In this document: piece by piece, positions 43,696-51,727 of the stretch | Layout of the letters: each line of letters starts with the position of its first letter | Position numbering within the stretch: position 1 is the stretch's first letter | Source of the DNA: Cellulomonas gilvus ATCC 13127 | Lineage (GTDB): Bacteria > Actinomycetota > Actinomycetes > Actinomycetales > Cellulomonadaceae | Direction: 5' to 3' | Assembly (NCBI RefSeq): GCF_000218545.1 | Contig: NC_015671.1 | Coordinates: 3,348,001 to 3,412,000, forward strand | Length of the DNA: 64,000 bases | Position numbers and translations under genes: made by a program | Notes under the pieces: model-generated | Database searches by the model: none | Told to the model about the DNA's origin: nothing | The model's input: only the letters and a program-made list of their open reading frames with translations

Positions 43696-45612
43696 GTGAC
43701 TGGGCGACTTCCTCGGGTGCGGGCCTCGGAGCTGGTGGGGCGGGGGTGGCTCAACACCGGCGGACGGGACGTGAGCCTCGCCGACCTGCGGGGCAAGGTC
43801 GTCGTGCTCGACTTCTGGACGTTCTGCTGCATCAACTGCCTGCACGTCCTGGACGAGATGCGCGAGCTCGAGGCGGAGTTCTCCGACGTGCTCGTGGTGG
43901 TGGGTGTGCACTCCCCCAAGTTCGTCCACGAGGCGGACCCGGTGGCCCTCGCGTCGGCGGTGGAGCGGTACGAGGTGCACCACCCGGTGCTGGACGACCC
44001 GGACCTGGTGACGTGGCGCGCCTACACCGCGCGAGCGTGGCCCACGCTCGTCGTGATCGACCCGGAGGGCTACGTCGTCGCGCAGATGGCGGGCGAGGGG
44101 CACCGGCACAACCTCGAGGTGCTGGTGCGCGAGCTGGTCGCCGAGCACGACCCGAAGGGCACCCTGCACCGCGGCGGGGGCCCGTACGTGCCGCCCGCCC
44201 CCACGCCGGGCACGCTGCGCTTCCCCGCCAAGGCGGTCGCGCTGCCGGACGGGAACCTGCTGGTCGCGGACGCGGGGCATCACAGCCTGGCCGAGCTCGC
44301 GCCGGACGGGCAGACGCTGGTGCGGCGCATCGGCTCCGGTGAGCGCGGACTGGTGGACGGCGGTCCCGACGACGCGCGGTTCAGCGAGCCGAACGGCCTG
44401 TGCCTGGTGCCCGACGAGCTGCGCCCCTGGGTGGGCTACGACGTGCTCGTCGCGGACACGGTGAACCACGCGCTGCGCGGCGTGCGGCTCGCGGACGGGC
44501 ACGTCAGCACGGTCGCGGGCACGGGTGAGCAGTTCATGGTCGGCGCGGCGGACAACGTGCTGCCGGGGTGGGGCGGGGACGACCGCAGCGGGCGGGCGTA
44601 CGCGGGCGCGCCGCTCGCGGTGCGGCTCTCGTCGCCGTGGGACGTCACGTGGTCGGCGGCGTGGGGTGCGTTCGTCGTCGCGATGGCGGGCAACCACACG
44701 CTGTGGGCGTTCGACCCGAAGGAGCCGTCGCTGCGGCACGTCGCGGGGACCATGAACGAGGGCCTGCTGGACGGGCCGCTCGCGGACGCGTGGTTCGCGC
44801 AGCCGTCGGGCCTCGCGGTGGACGACGAGGGCGGCATCTGGCTCGCGGACTCGGAGACGTCGGCGCTGCGCGTGGTCGAGCCGGTGCACGGCTCGGCGGG
44901 TGACGGCTCGGTCCGCACCGTGGTGGGTGCCGGGCTGTTCGAGTTCGGGCACCGCGACGGTGCGGCCGACGAGGCCCGGCTGCAGCACCCGCTGGGCGTC
45001 GCGGTGCTGCCCGACGGCTCGGTCGCGGTCGCGGACACGTACAACGGCGCGGTCCGCCGGTTCGTCGCCGGTACCGACGGTGCGGGCGGCGCGGTCACGA
45101 CGATCGCGACGGGCCTGGCCGAGCCGAGCGGGCTCGTCGTGCTGGACGGCGCCGACGGGCCGGTGCTGCTGGTCGTGGAGTCCGCGGCGCACCGGCTCAC
45201 GCGGGTACCGCTCGCGGGGGTGGTGGCGCGCGCCGTGGACGGTGGCGTGCACCGCACGCAGCGGCCGGTCACGGACCTCGGGGAGCGCGTGCGGCTGGAC
45301 GTGGTGTTCACCCCCGCGGCGGGCCAGAAGTACGACGACCGCTACGGCCCGTCCACCCGGCTGCAGGTCTCCGCGACTCCGCCCGGGTTGCTGCTCGCGG
45401 GCGCGGGTGACGACGTCGCGTTCGAGCGCGAGCTCGTGCTGGACCCGGCCGTGGGCGAGGGCGTCCTGCACGTGACCGCGCACGCGGCCTCGTGTGACGA
45501 CGACCCCGCGGTCGAGTACCCCGCCTGCCACCTCAACGCGCAGGACTGGGGTGTCCCGGTCCGGGTGACGGCCACCGGCGAGACCACCCTCACGCTGCCG
45601 CTGCACGGCTGA
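43696..45612 (+). CDS. Thioredoxin-like/NHL-repeat protein (NHLRC2-like)
   Basis: This 638-residue protein has a thioredoxin/TlpA-like domain (residues about 15-155) with the active-site region FWTFCCINCLHVL (CINC redox pair), then NHL beta-propeller repeats (VALPDGNLLVADAGHHSLAEL; GLAVDDEGGIWLADSETSAL; GVAVLPDGSVAVADTYNGAV) and a C-terminal beta domain of about 110 residues. There is no signal peptide, so it is probably cytosolic. The architecture is that of NHLRC2 homologs, whose role is unclear. The GTG at 43696 has GGGGAGG 8 nt upstream. A GTG six codons earlier is an alternative. Confidence 0.88.
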   Translation: MTGRLPRVRASELVGRGWLNTGGRDVSLADLRGKVVVLDFWTFCCINCLHVLDEMRELEAEFSDVLVVVGVHSPKFVHEADPVALASAVERYEVHHPVLDDPDLVTWRAYTARAWPTLVVIDPEGYVVAQMAGEGHRHNLEVLVRELVAEHDPKGTLHRGGGPYVPPAPTPGTLRFPAKAVALPDGNLLVADAGHHSLAELAPDGQTLVRRIGSGERGLVDGGPDDARFSEPNGLCLVPDELRPWVGYDVLVADTVNHALRGVRLADGHVSTVAGTGEQFMVGAADNVLPGWGGDDRSGRAYAGAPLAVRLSSPWDVTWSAAWGAFVVAMAGNHTLWAFDPKEPSLRHVAGTMNEGLLDGPLADAWFAQPSGLAVDDEGGIWLADSETSALRVVEPVHGSAGDGSVRTVVGAGLFEFGHRDGAADEARLQHPLGVAVLPDGSVAVADTYNGAVRRFVAGTDGAGGAVTTIATGLAEPSGLVVLDGADGPVLLVVESAAHRLTRVPLAGVVARAVDGGVHRTQRPVTDLGERVRLDVVFTPAAGQKYDDRYGPSTRLQVSATPPGLLLAGAGDDVAFERELVLDPAVGEGVLHVTAHAASCDDDPAVEYPACHLNAQDWGVPVRVTATGETTLTLPLHG

Positions 45613-45626
45613 CGCGGGGACCGTCG

Positions 45627-47039
45627 CTAGGACGCGCCGTCCACCGCGACCGCGGCCAGCGCGTGCAGCGCGGTGGTCACGGCCTGGCCGGTCGCGGCGT
45701 TCGCCGACGCGCCGACCTCGACGATCCAGGTCCCGTGCGTCACGCGCGTCACGGTCTGCTGGCGGTCCAGATCCGCGGGGCTGCCGCCGCGCGCCACGGC
45801 CGCGGCGTCGCCGTCGCGCTGCATGAGCACCGCCCAGTCCGAGCCGCCGAGCGTCTCGGTGGTGGCCGCCGCCATGGCGCACAGCCGCGGGACCACGCCG
45901 GGCTGTGCGGCGGTGATCGCGGCCGCACCGGAGACCACCACGCGCTCGGCCGTGACCGCGGGGTCCGCGATCGGCACCGCGGACTTGCGCGCGCGGGCCC
46001 GCGCGCGCTTGACCCGGTACTGCGCGATGTCCGCGCGGCGGAACAGGTGGCGCGCGGAGACCTCGCCCGTCACGGCCGTCGACGCCAGGCCGTAGGAGAT
46101 CGCCGCACCGTGCGGCAGCGGGAGCTCCGCGGTGGTGCTGGCCATGACCTCGGCCACCTCGGAGCGGTGGTGGCCCACCACCACCAGGCAGAACTCGTCG
46201 CCACCCAGGCGCGCGGCCGTCGACCCGGGCAGGCGCTCCGCGGCGCGGCTGAGCACGTCCGCGACGGTCCGCAGCAGGTCGTCGCCCGCGTCGTGGCCCA
46301 GCCGGTCGTTGACACGCTTGAGGCCGTCCACGTCGCACATGACGATGCAGACCTCCTCGCCCGACTCGAGCGCGGACTCGGCCTCGGCGTCCGCGACGCG
46401 GCGGTTGGCGAGCCCCGTCAGCGGGTCGTCCGCAACCAGGTGCCGGATCTGCGACTCGAGGTCCACGCGCGCGATCGCGCCCGCAGCCAGCGCGCCGATC
46501 ACCTCGGCGCGCGCCACGTCGTCGTCGGTGAACAGGCCGAGCGTCCTGTCCCGCATCGCGAAGACCTGACCCCACACGATGCCGTTCACGACGATCGGGG
46601 CGCCCAGGCCGCTGGCGGCACCCACGTCCCGGAGCGTCGCGACCTCGATCGGGTCGCCCGCTCCCTCGTCGCCCGCCTCGACCGGCTCACCCGTGATGTC
46701 CATGGCGTGCGCCAACCAGCTCTCGCGGTCGCGGATGAGCCGGCGCAACGCGGGTCGCTCGTCGGCCCGGTACGTCATGCGCAGCCGCCACAGGTGGCGC
46801 TGGTCCGTGGGGGTCGGCTCGACCGCGAGCACCGTGCACGTGTCCTGCTCGATGCGGCACACGGCCGCGGTCCGCGCGCCCAGGATGTCGGTAGCCAGCG
46901 CGGCGGCGGCCTGCACCACGTCCTCGAGCGTGCGGCACCGGTCGAACCGGTGCGCCGCCGTGGCGAAGCCGCGAACGCCGCCGAGTGCCGCGGCGGCACG
47001 TCGTCCCGCACGCGCGTCAGCACTGGCTCTCCGCGTCAC
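45627..47039 (-). CDS. GAF-GGDEF diguanylate cyclase
   Basis: This 470-residue cytosolic protein has an N-terminal GAF-like sensor (about 30-200, GAPIVVNGIVWGQVFAM), a GGDEF domain (about 205-355) with an intact active site in ARLGGDEFCLVV and DPLTGLANRR, and an additional C-terminal region of about 110 residues without recognised motif. It should make cyclic di-GMP. The inhibitory RxxD site expected five residues before GGDEF reads RLPG, so product inhibition is probably lost. It is monocistronic. The gap upstream has an AT-rich stretch (47088-47112) likely to hold its promoter. Confidence 0.88.
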   Translation of the reverse strand: MTRRASADARAGRRAAAALGGVRGFATAAHRFDRCRTLEDVVQAAAALATDILGARTAAVCRIEQDTCTVLAVEPTPTDQRHLWRLRMTYRADERPALRRLIRDRESWLAHAMDITGEPVEAGDEGAGDPIEVATLRDVGAASGLGAPIVVNGIVWGQVFAMRDRTLGLFTDDDVARAEVIGALAAGAIARVDLESQIRHLVADDPLTGLANRRVADAEAESALESGEEVCIVMCDVDGLKRVNDRLGHDAGDDLLRTVADVLSRAAERLPGSTAARLGGDEFCLVVVGHHRSEVAEVMASTTAELPLPHGAAISYGLASTAVTGEVSARHLFRRADIAQYRVKRARARARKSAVPIADPAVTAERVVVSGAAAITAAQPGVVPRLCAMAAATTETLGGSDWAVLMQRDGDAAAVARGGSPADLDRQQTVTRVTHGTWIVEVGASANAATGQAVTTALHALAAVAVDGAS

Positions 47040-47127
47040 GGGGACATCATCGCGTGCCGAACCGCATGGTGGGCGACCGTGCGGGCCGGAATCACTCTTT
47101 TTCGCACAATCCGGGTACCTGCGGTAG

Positions 47128-47802
47128 TCAGCCGTTCAGGTGGTGCTCCCCCAGCTCGGCGAACATCGCCTGGTTGAGGCGGAAGGCGACCCGGGCCTCG
47201 TCGACCACCGCGGCCCGCTGCGCGGCGTCCAGCGGGAGGCGGTCCAGGCGGTCGCGGTACACGTCCTTGAACGGCTTGAGCTTGTGGATCTCCGGGAAGT
47301 CGTAGAACTGCACCCCGGCATCCCCGAGCCCGTAGTGGCGCTGCACCATGCGCTTCACCACCTGGCCACCGGACAGGTCGCCCAGGTAGCGCGTGTAGGC
47401 GTGCGCGGCGTACCGGCACAGGTCGGTCGCGCAGTCGCCCAGCCGTTCGGCGTACGCGCGCGTGGCCGGCAGGACCTCGACGCGGTCACGCCAGGCCGGG
47501 CCGAGCAGGTACGCCAGGTCCCGCTCGATCGCCGGGACGCGGGTCAGCTCGTCGAAGACGAGACCGTGGTCCGCACCCGCGCCGCGCAGCAGGCCACCGG
47601 CGTGCTCGAGCGCGGTGTAGACGGCGAGCTGCTGGACTGCGAGGTCCGTGTACGCGGCCCGGCCCAGCCGTCCGGCCAGCAGCGCCTCGACGAACTGCAT
47701 CCCCTCGGCCTGGCCGTGCTGCTCCCGAGTGCCCTCGCGCAGCGCGGTCGAGAGCGGTGCGGCGGTAGCGACGGGCGTGGGCGGGGACGCGGTGGTCGTC
47801 AC
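47128..47802 (-). CDS. hmuO: Biliverdin-producing heme oxygenase
   Basis: This 224-residue cytosolic all-helical enzyme opens heme to biliverdin, CO and Fe2+ for iron acquisition. The proximal heme ligand is the His of REGTREQHGQAE (residue 29), and the distal helix is YLGDLSGGQVVKR with the flexible glycines. FYDFPEIHKLKPFKDVYR is also conserved. The GTG at 47802 follows GGAGGAG, and the frame upstream is not homologous. An iron-box (DtxR/IdeR-like) sequence 77 bp upstream indicates induction under iron limitation. No heme transporter is in the window. Confidence 0.93.
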   Translation of the reverse strand: MTTTASPPTPVATAAPLSTALREGTREQHGQAEGMQFVEALLAGRLGRAAYTDLAVQQLAVYTALEHAGGLLRGAGADHGLVFDELTRVPAIERDLAYLLGPAWRDRVEVLPATRAYAERLGDCATDLCRYAAHAYTRYLGDLSGGQVVKRMVQRHYGLGDAGVQFYDFPEIHKLKPFKDVYRDRLDRLPLDAAQRAAVVDEARVAFRLNQAMFAELGEHHLNG

Positions 47803-47878
47803 GGGCGGTCTCCTCCGGGTCGGGGCAGGTCGTCTGCGCACGTAGGTGACGTGCCGTCATCAAACGTACGGGAGGAAG

Positions 47879-47894
47879 TTAGGTTGCCTACCCT
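47879..47894. promoter_or_regulatory. Iron box (DtxR/IdeR-type operator) of heme oxygenase
   Basis: TTAGGTTGCCTACCCT resembles the DtxR/IdeR consensus TTAGGTTAGCCTAACCTAA with one base missing at the centre. It overlaps the expected -35 region of a minus-strand promoter whose -10 could be TACGTT at 47868-47863. This is the arrangement known for diphtheria hmuO. Confidence 0.65.
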
Positions 47895-47914
47895 CTGCGA
47901 TGCGCTCCCGGACG

Positions 47915-47954
47915 ACGGACGCCGCACCACCTCGGCGGGTGGTGCGGCGTCCGT
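47915..47954 (-). terminator. Strong hairpin terminator (16-bp stem)
   Basis: ACGGACGCCGCACCAC (47915-47930) pairs perfectly with its complement at 47939-47954 across an 8-nt loop. It lies 18 bp beyond the stop of the DUF6458-like gene (47972, minus) and separates it from the heme oxygenase promoter. Confidence 0.85.
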
Positions 47955-47971
47955 GTGCCGGTGAGCGGGGA

Positions 47972-48193
47972 TCACACCGTGGGGGGCGGCACCTCGCGGT
48001 GCTCGACCACGGCGACGTGCGACGTGTTCCTCCGCTGCGCGTTGAGGATCAACGCCAGGATCAGCATGAGCGCACCCGCGCCCATGCAGATGTAGCCGAT
48101 CATCTCCAGGTTCACGCCCTCGATCGCGTCGCTGACCGCGAACGACAGGATGGCGCCGATCACGAGCAGCGCGATACCGCCTCCGATACCCAT
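47972..48193 (-). CDS. Small two-helix membrane protein (DUF6458-like)
   Basis: This 73-residue protein has two helices (MGIGGGIALLVIGAILSFAV, then IGYICMGAGALMLILALIL) and a soluble tail ending in VVEHREVPPPTV. It fits the small actinobacterial DUF6458 group, which often has the pattern GIGLFLLAVGAILAFAV. Function is unknown. GAGGGAGCT precedes the ATG at good distance, and a strong terminator follows. It is monocistronic. Confidence 0.8.
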   Translation of the reverse strand: MGIGGGIALLVIGAILSFAVSDAIEGVNLEMIGYICMGAGALMLILALILNAQRRNTSHVAVVEHREVPPPTV

Positions 48194-48286
48194 GCTGAGC
48201 TCCCTCTCGTCGGCCGGCCGCGGTGGCCGGGTCCAGGTTCGGGAGTCTTCCCCCGCCCGGCGCTCAGCGCGCGCCGGGCGCCCTTT

Positions 48287-50368
48287 TCATCCCAGTACGT
48301 CCGGGTATGGCACGGCCTGATCGCCCGTCCGGCCCAGCACGTGCTCGGCCAGGAAGGCCTCGACCACCTGGTACCAGACCACCGCGTGCTGCGGGCTCAG
48401 GACCCAGTGGTTCTCGTCCGGGAAGTACAGGAAGCGGTGCGGCGTGCGGCCCTCGTCGTCGGCCGGCAGACCCGACTTGGCGAGCAGCTCATACCAGAGG
48501 CGCAGCCCCTCCCCGATCGGCACGCGGTAGTCCTTGTCGCCGTGGATGACCAGCATCGGCGTGACGATCTGCTCCACGAACCGGTGCGGCGAGTTCGCCC
48601 AGGCCATCTCGGGCGTCATCTCGCGCTGCCAGTAGTACGACGCGTCCGTCGTCGGGCCGAACTGGTCGAGCGCCCACAGGCTCGCATGCGTGACCACGGC
48701 GCGGAACCGGTCCGTGTGCCCCGCGACCCAGTTGGCCATGTACCCGCCGAACGAGCCGCCCAGCGCAGCCGTGCGCGTCTCGTCGACCGCGGGGTGGGCC
48801 TCCGCGACGTCCGTGACCGCCATGAGGTCGGTGAACGGCGCCTCGCCCCACGCACCCCACCCCGCCTGCACGAAGTCGCGGCCGTAGCCGGTCGACAGCG
48901 CCGGGTCCGGCAGCAGCACCGCGTAGCCGCGGGCCACCAGCAGCCACGGGTTCCAGCGCCACGACCAGGCGTTCCACGAGCCCAGCGGGCCGCCGTGGAT
49001 CCACAGCAGCAGCGGGGCACGCTCGTCGGCGTTCGCGCCGTGCGGCAGCGCGAGCCACGCGCGCACGCGCCGACCGTCCGCCACGGTCGTCTCGACCTCC
49101 TCGAGCCGGCCCGGCAGGTCGAGTGCCGGGGCCGGGGACCTCAGCGGCACGGCCGCGGACGGGACTGCGGTGAGGTCGATGCGCACCGGGTGCGCGGGGG
49201 CCAGGTACGACGAGCGCAGCGCGTACGCCGTGCGGCCGTCCGGCGCCACCTGGACATCGGTGAACGCCGCATCGTCGCTGGTCACACGCGTGACGGTGTC
49301 ACCGGCGGGGTCGAGGTCGATGCGGAACACCGGCGCCCGGCCCTCGTCGTCCGCCACCACGAGCAGGCCCGACGAGTCCGGGAGCCACACGGGGCTGCCG
49401 GGCCAGCGGTCCCAGTCCGCCGCGACCAGCCGCACCTCGCCACCCGCGAGCGGCACGAGCGCCAAACCGGCCTGCGGCGCGTCGTGCGGCGTCGAGATGG
49501 TCTCGCGGCCGAACACCACCCACCGGCCGTCCGGGGAGATCACCGGGTCGAACGCGTCGAACGCGTCGTCGCTCACCAGCGTGCGGCGCTCGCCCGTGGC
49601 CACGTCGACCGCGACGAGACGGCCCCGCTGGTCCCCGCGCGCGCGGGGCTCGGTCCAGCCCGTGACGATCGTCGTGCCGTCCGGTGAGATCGCCGCATGC
49701 TGCTCGACCAGCGCGGCGCCCGGGCTCGGCGTGCGGTCCACCAGGGTGAGACGCTGCTCGTCGTCACCCGCGAGCGGGGCCGTGTCCGGGGTCAGCGCGG
49801 CCAGGTCGGCGGTGAACAGGTGCGGCCGGCCCGGGCCCAGGTCGTGGTCCCAGTACCGGACCGGGTAGCCCGCGTGCAGGATCGCGGCGACCTTCTTGTC
49901 CTTGCGAGCCGTGCGCAGCTTCTCGTCGTGCTCGGCGTCGGTCGCGTGCGGCAGCACGTCGCCCGTGAGCAGCGCGACATCGGCGTCCTTGGCCACCGTG
50001 ACGCCCCCGAGCCCGCCCTTTCGGGACGCGACCACGCGCGCCTCGGCACCGTCCCGGGGCAGGAGCCACAGCGCGGGCGGGGCCTCGTCGTCCGCGTCCT
50101 TCGCGCCCGGGTCCGGGCGAGCGCTCGTGAACAGCACGTCGCCGTCACGCGTGAACGCCGCGCCCCCCTCGCTCTTGGCGGACCGGGTCAGGCGGCGCGC
50201 GGGGCGCTCACCCGTCGGGTCGACCTCCCACAGCGCGGTCAGGTACTTGGTCTTCTTAGCGTCGAGCGTCGCCACCGACGTGACCAGGCGTGTGCCGTCG
50301 GGTGACAGCACCAGCCCGCCCACCCGTGGCACGCCGACGTACTCCTCGAGGTCTCCCACATTCACCAT
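48287..50368 (-). CDS. S9-family prolyl oligopeptidase-like peptidase
   Basis: This 693-residue serine peptidase or acylaminoacyl-peptidase-like protein has an N-terminal beta-propeller (residues to about 420, with WD-like segments VVSRDG-style repeats such as SPDGTRLVTSVATLD and ISPDGRWVVFGRE) and a C-terminal alpha/beta-hydrolase domain. The catalytic Ser is in ALGGSFGGYMANW, the Asp in VIHGDKDYRVPIGEG and the His in PDENHWVLSP. It is probably cytosolic, since no signal is seen. It cleaves short peptides. The ATG at 50368 follows a gap with two palindromic repeats. Monocistronic. Confidence 0.92.
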   Translation of the reverse strand: MVNVGDLEEYVGVPRVGGLVLSPDGTRLVTSVATLDAKKTKYLTALWEVDPTGERPARRLTRSAKSEGGAAFTRDGDVLFTSARPDPGAKDADDEAPPALWLLPRDGAEARVVASRKGGLGGVTVAKDADVALLTGDVLPHATDAEHDEKLRTARKDKKVAAILHAGYPVRYWDHDLGPGRPHLFTADLAALTPDTAPLAGDDEQRLTLVDRTPSPGAALVEQHAAISPDGTTIVTGWTEPRARGDQRGRLVAVDVATGERRTLVSDDAFDAFDPVISPDGRWVVFGRETISTPHDAPQAGLALVPLAGGEVRLVAADWDRWPGSPVWLPDSSGLLVVADDEGRAPVFRIDLDPAGDTVTRVTSDDAAFTDVQVAPDGRTAYALRSSYLAPAHPVRIDLTAVPSAAVPLRSPAPALDLPGRLEEVETTVADGRRVRAWLALPHGANADERAPLLLWIHGGPLGSWNAWSWRWNPWLLVARGYAVLLPDPALSTGYGRDFVQAGWGAWGEAPFTDLMAVTDVAEAHPAVDETRTAALGGSFGGYMANWVAGHTDRFRAVVTHASLWALDQFGPTTDASYYWQREMTPEMAWANSPHRFVEQIVTPMLVIHGDKDYRVPIGEGLRLWYELLAKSGLPADDEGRTPHRFLYFPDENHWVLSPQHAVVWYQVVEAFLAEHVLGRTGDQAVPYPDVLG

Positions 50369-50410
50369 GCCCCCGTCCTACCACCCCCCACCCACCCATC
50401 CCCCCCTCCA

Positions 50411-50493
50411 GCCGAACTGGCAGTTGTCCGCCAGCTCGTGCGAGTGCCCGCCCCGCCCCTCCAGCCGAACTGGTAGTTGTCCGCCAGCTCGCC
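50411..50493 (-). repeat. Dispersed palindromic repeat, copies 4 and 5
   Basis: Copies at 50411-50438 and 50464-50493, reversed relative to the 43.6-kb pair. Both read GCCGAACTGG, then AGTTGTCCGCCAGCTCG. They start 53 bp apart, the same offset as copies 2 and 3. They lie between divergent genes (50368 minus, 50597 plus). Confidence 0.75.
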
Positions 50494-50596
50494 GACGTCG
50501 TGTCGCAAGCCGACCCCAGCCTCGGCCCCCGCGCCCTCGACCACCGGGGCACCCCCCGCTCCGGCGGCACACGCCGGAGCACGCTGGGGTCGTTCC

Positions 50597-51533
50597 ATGC
50601 GTAGCGACGACGTGCCTTGGGCGCTGCAGACCGTGGCCCGAGGCCAAGGCGGGCTGGCGGGGTGGTGGCAGTGCGACGAGCACGGCGTGCACACCGACGC
50701 GCGGCGCCGCCTGGTCCACGCGGGAGCCTGGACCAGCCCGACTCGCGGCGTCTTCGCGCTCACTCCCGCACAACCGGAGCAGCACGACGCGATGAGGCTC
50801 CGCGCCGCGTGGCTGGGGCTGCTGGCATATTGGTCGCGACGCTGTCGCAGTCGGCACCAGCGCACTCGCGCTCCACGGTGTGCAGGGACTGCCGACCGCG
50901 ACGACCCCCGAGATCTCGATGCCGGGTCGCCGCTTCGGGAGACGACGGGACGGTGTGCAGGTCCGCTACTTCGGGGACTTCCCGACGACGACGGTCGGCG
51001 GCAGGCTTGTCGCCACCCCTGCAGCCGCGTTGGCGCAGGCCTTGCCCGAGCTGCGGCGGCGCGACGCGTTGGCCGTGGCTGACTCCGCGCTACACCGTGG
51101 GCTGATCGGGGCAGACGACCTCGGCAGCGTGCGGGACGCCATGCGTGGTCGACGAGGCGCCGCGTCTATCGACACCTGGTGGCACCTCGTCGACGGCCGC
51201 GCCGAGTCCCCGCTGGAGTCCTTCGCCAGGCTCGAGTGTGTCGACCTGGGTATCCCGCCGCACGAGCTGCAGGTCGTGGTCCGCACCCCCGGCGGCGCGT
51301 TCGTCGGCCGGTGCGACCTGGGCTGGCGACTGCGCGACGGGCGCTGGCTGATCGCCGAGGTGGACGGACGAGAGTGGCACTCGTCGGCTGCCGCCCAGGC
51401 CAAGGACCAGCTCCGGCAGGACGCGCTCCTGCGGTCCGGAGCGGTCGCCTGGCTGGGCCGCTTCACCGCGCACGACCTGTCCGACCTACCCGGAGCCGTG
51501 CAGGACGCCCGCCGCCGGCACGAGTCAGCCTGA
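50597..51533 (+). pseudogene. Frameshifted AbiEi-like/DUF559 protein gene
   Basis: From the ATG at 50597 the first frame encodes an AbiEi_4-type winged-helix segment (VPWALQTVARGQGGLAGWWQ; RRRLVHAGAWTSPTRGVFAL) to LGLLAYW at about 50833. From 50835 the next frame continues as GRDAVAVGTSALALHGVQGL and runs to a TGA at 51533 with a DUF559/Vsr-like endonuclease core (FVGRCDLGWRLRDGRWLIAE; VDGREWHSS). One extra base or two missing at about 50834 splits the gene. Repaired length would be about 311 residues. This family is common in Cellulomonas-type genomes and is not a proven toxin-antitoxin pair. It may be inactive, or there may be a sequencing error. Confidence 0.72.
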
Positions 51534-51562
51534 ACAGCGGCACTCGGCGGGTCGCGACAGAC

Positions 51563-51720
51563 GCGAACTGGCGGACAGGTACCAGGTCGGCGGGTGGGAT
51601 GGGCGCGAACTGGCGGACAGGTACCAGGTCGGCGGGTGGGATGGGCGCGAACTGGCGGACAGGTACCAGGTCGGCGGGTGGGATGGGCGCGAACTGGCGG
51701 ATAGGTACCAGTTCGGCGGG
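51563..51720 (+). repeat. Four-copy 42-bp tandem array of the dispersed palindrome (copies 6-9)
   Basis: GAACTGGCGG occurs at 51565, 51607, 51649 and 51691, an exact 42-bp period. The first three units are identical over the repeat (CGGACAGGTACCAGGTCGG). The last has the CGGATAGGTACCAGTTCGG form of the 43.6-kb copies. The array lies between convergent genes (stops at 51533 and 51728). The units are identical head to tail with no unique spacers, so this is not a CRISPR array. Confidence 0.88.
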
Positions 51721-51727
51721 TTGGGGG

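Noticed and set aside
50597..51533. Type IV toxin-antitoxin system
   Set aside because: The AbiEi-like segment is fused to a DUF559 domain and there is no AbiEii-type nucleotidyltransferase gene next to it. The gene is also frameshifted.
51563..51720. Regular repeats with near-CRISPR period
   Set aside because: The units are identical head to tail with no unique spacers and no cas genes nearby. They are a tandem array of a dispersed palindrome.
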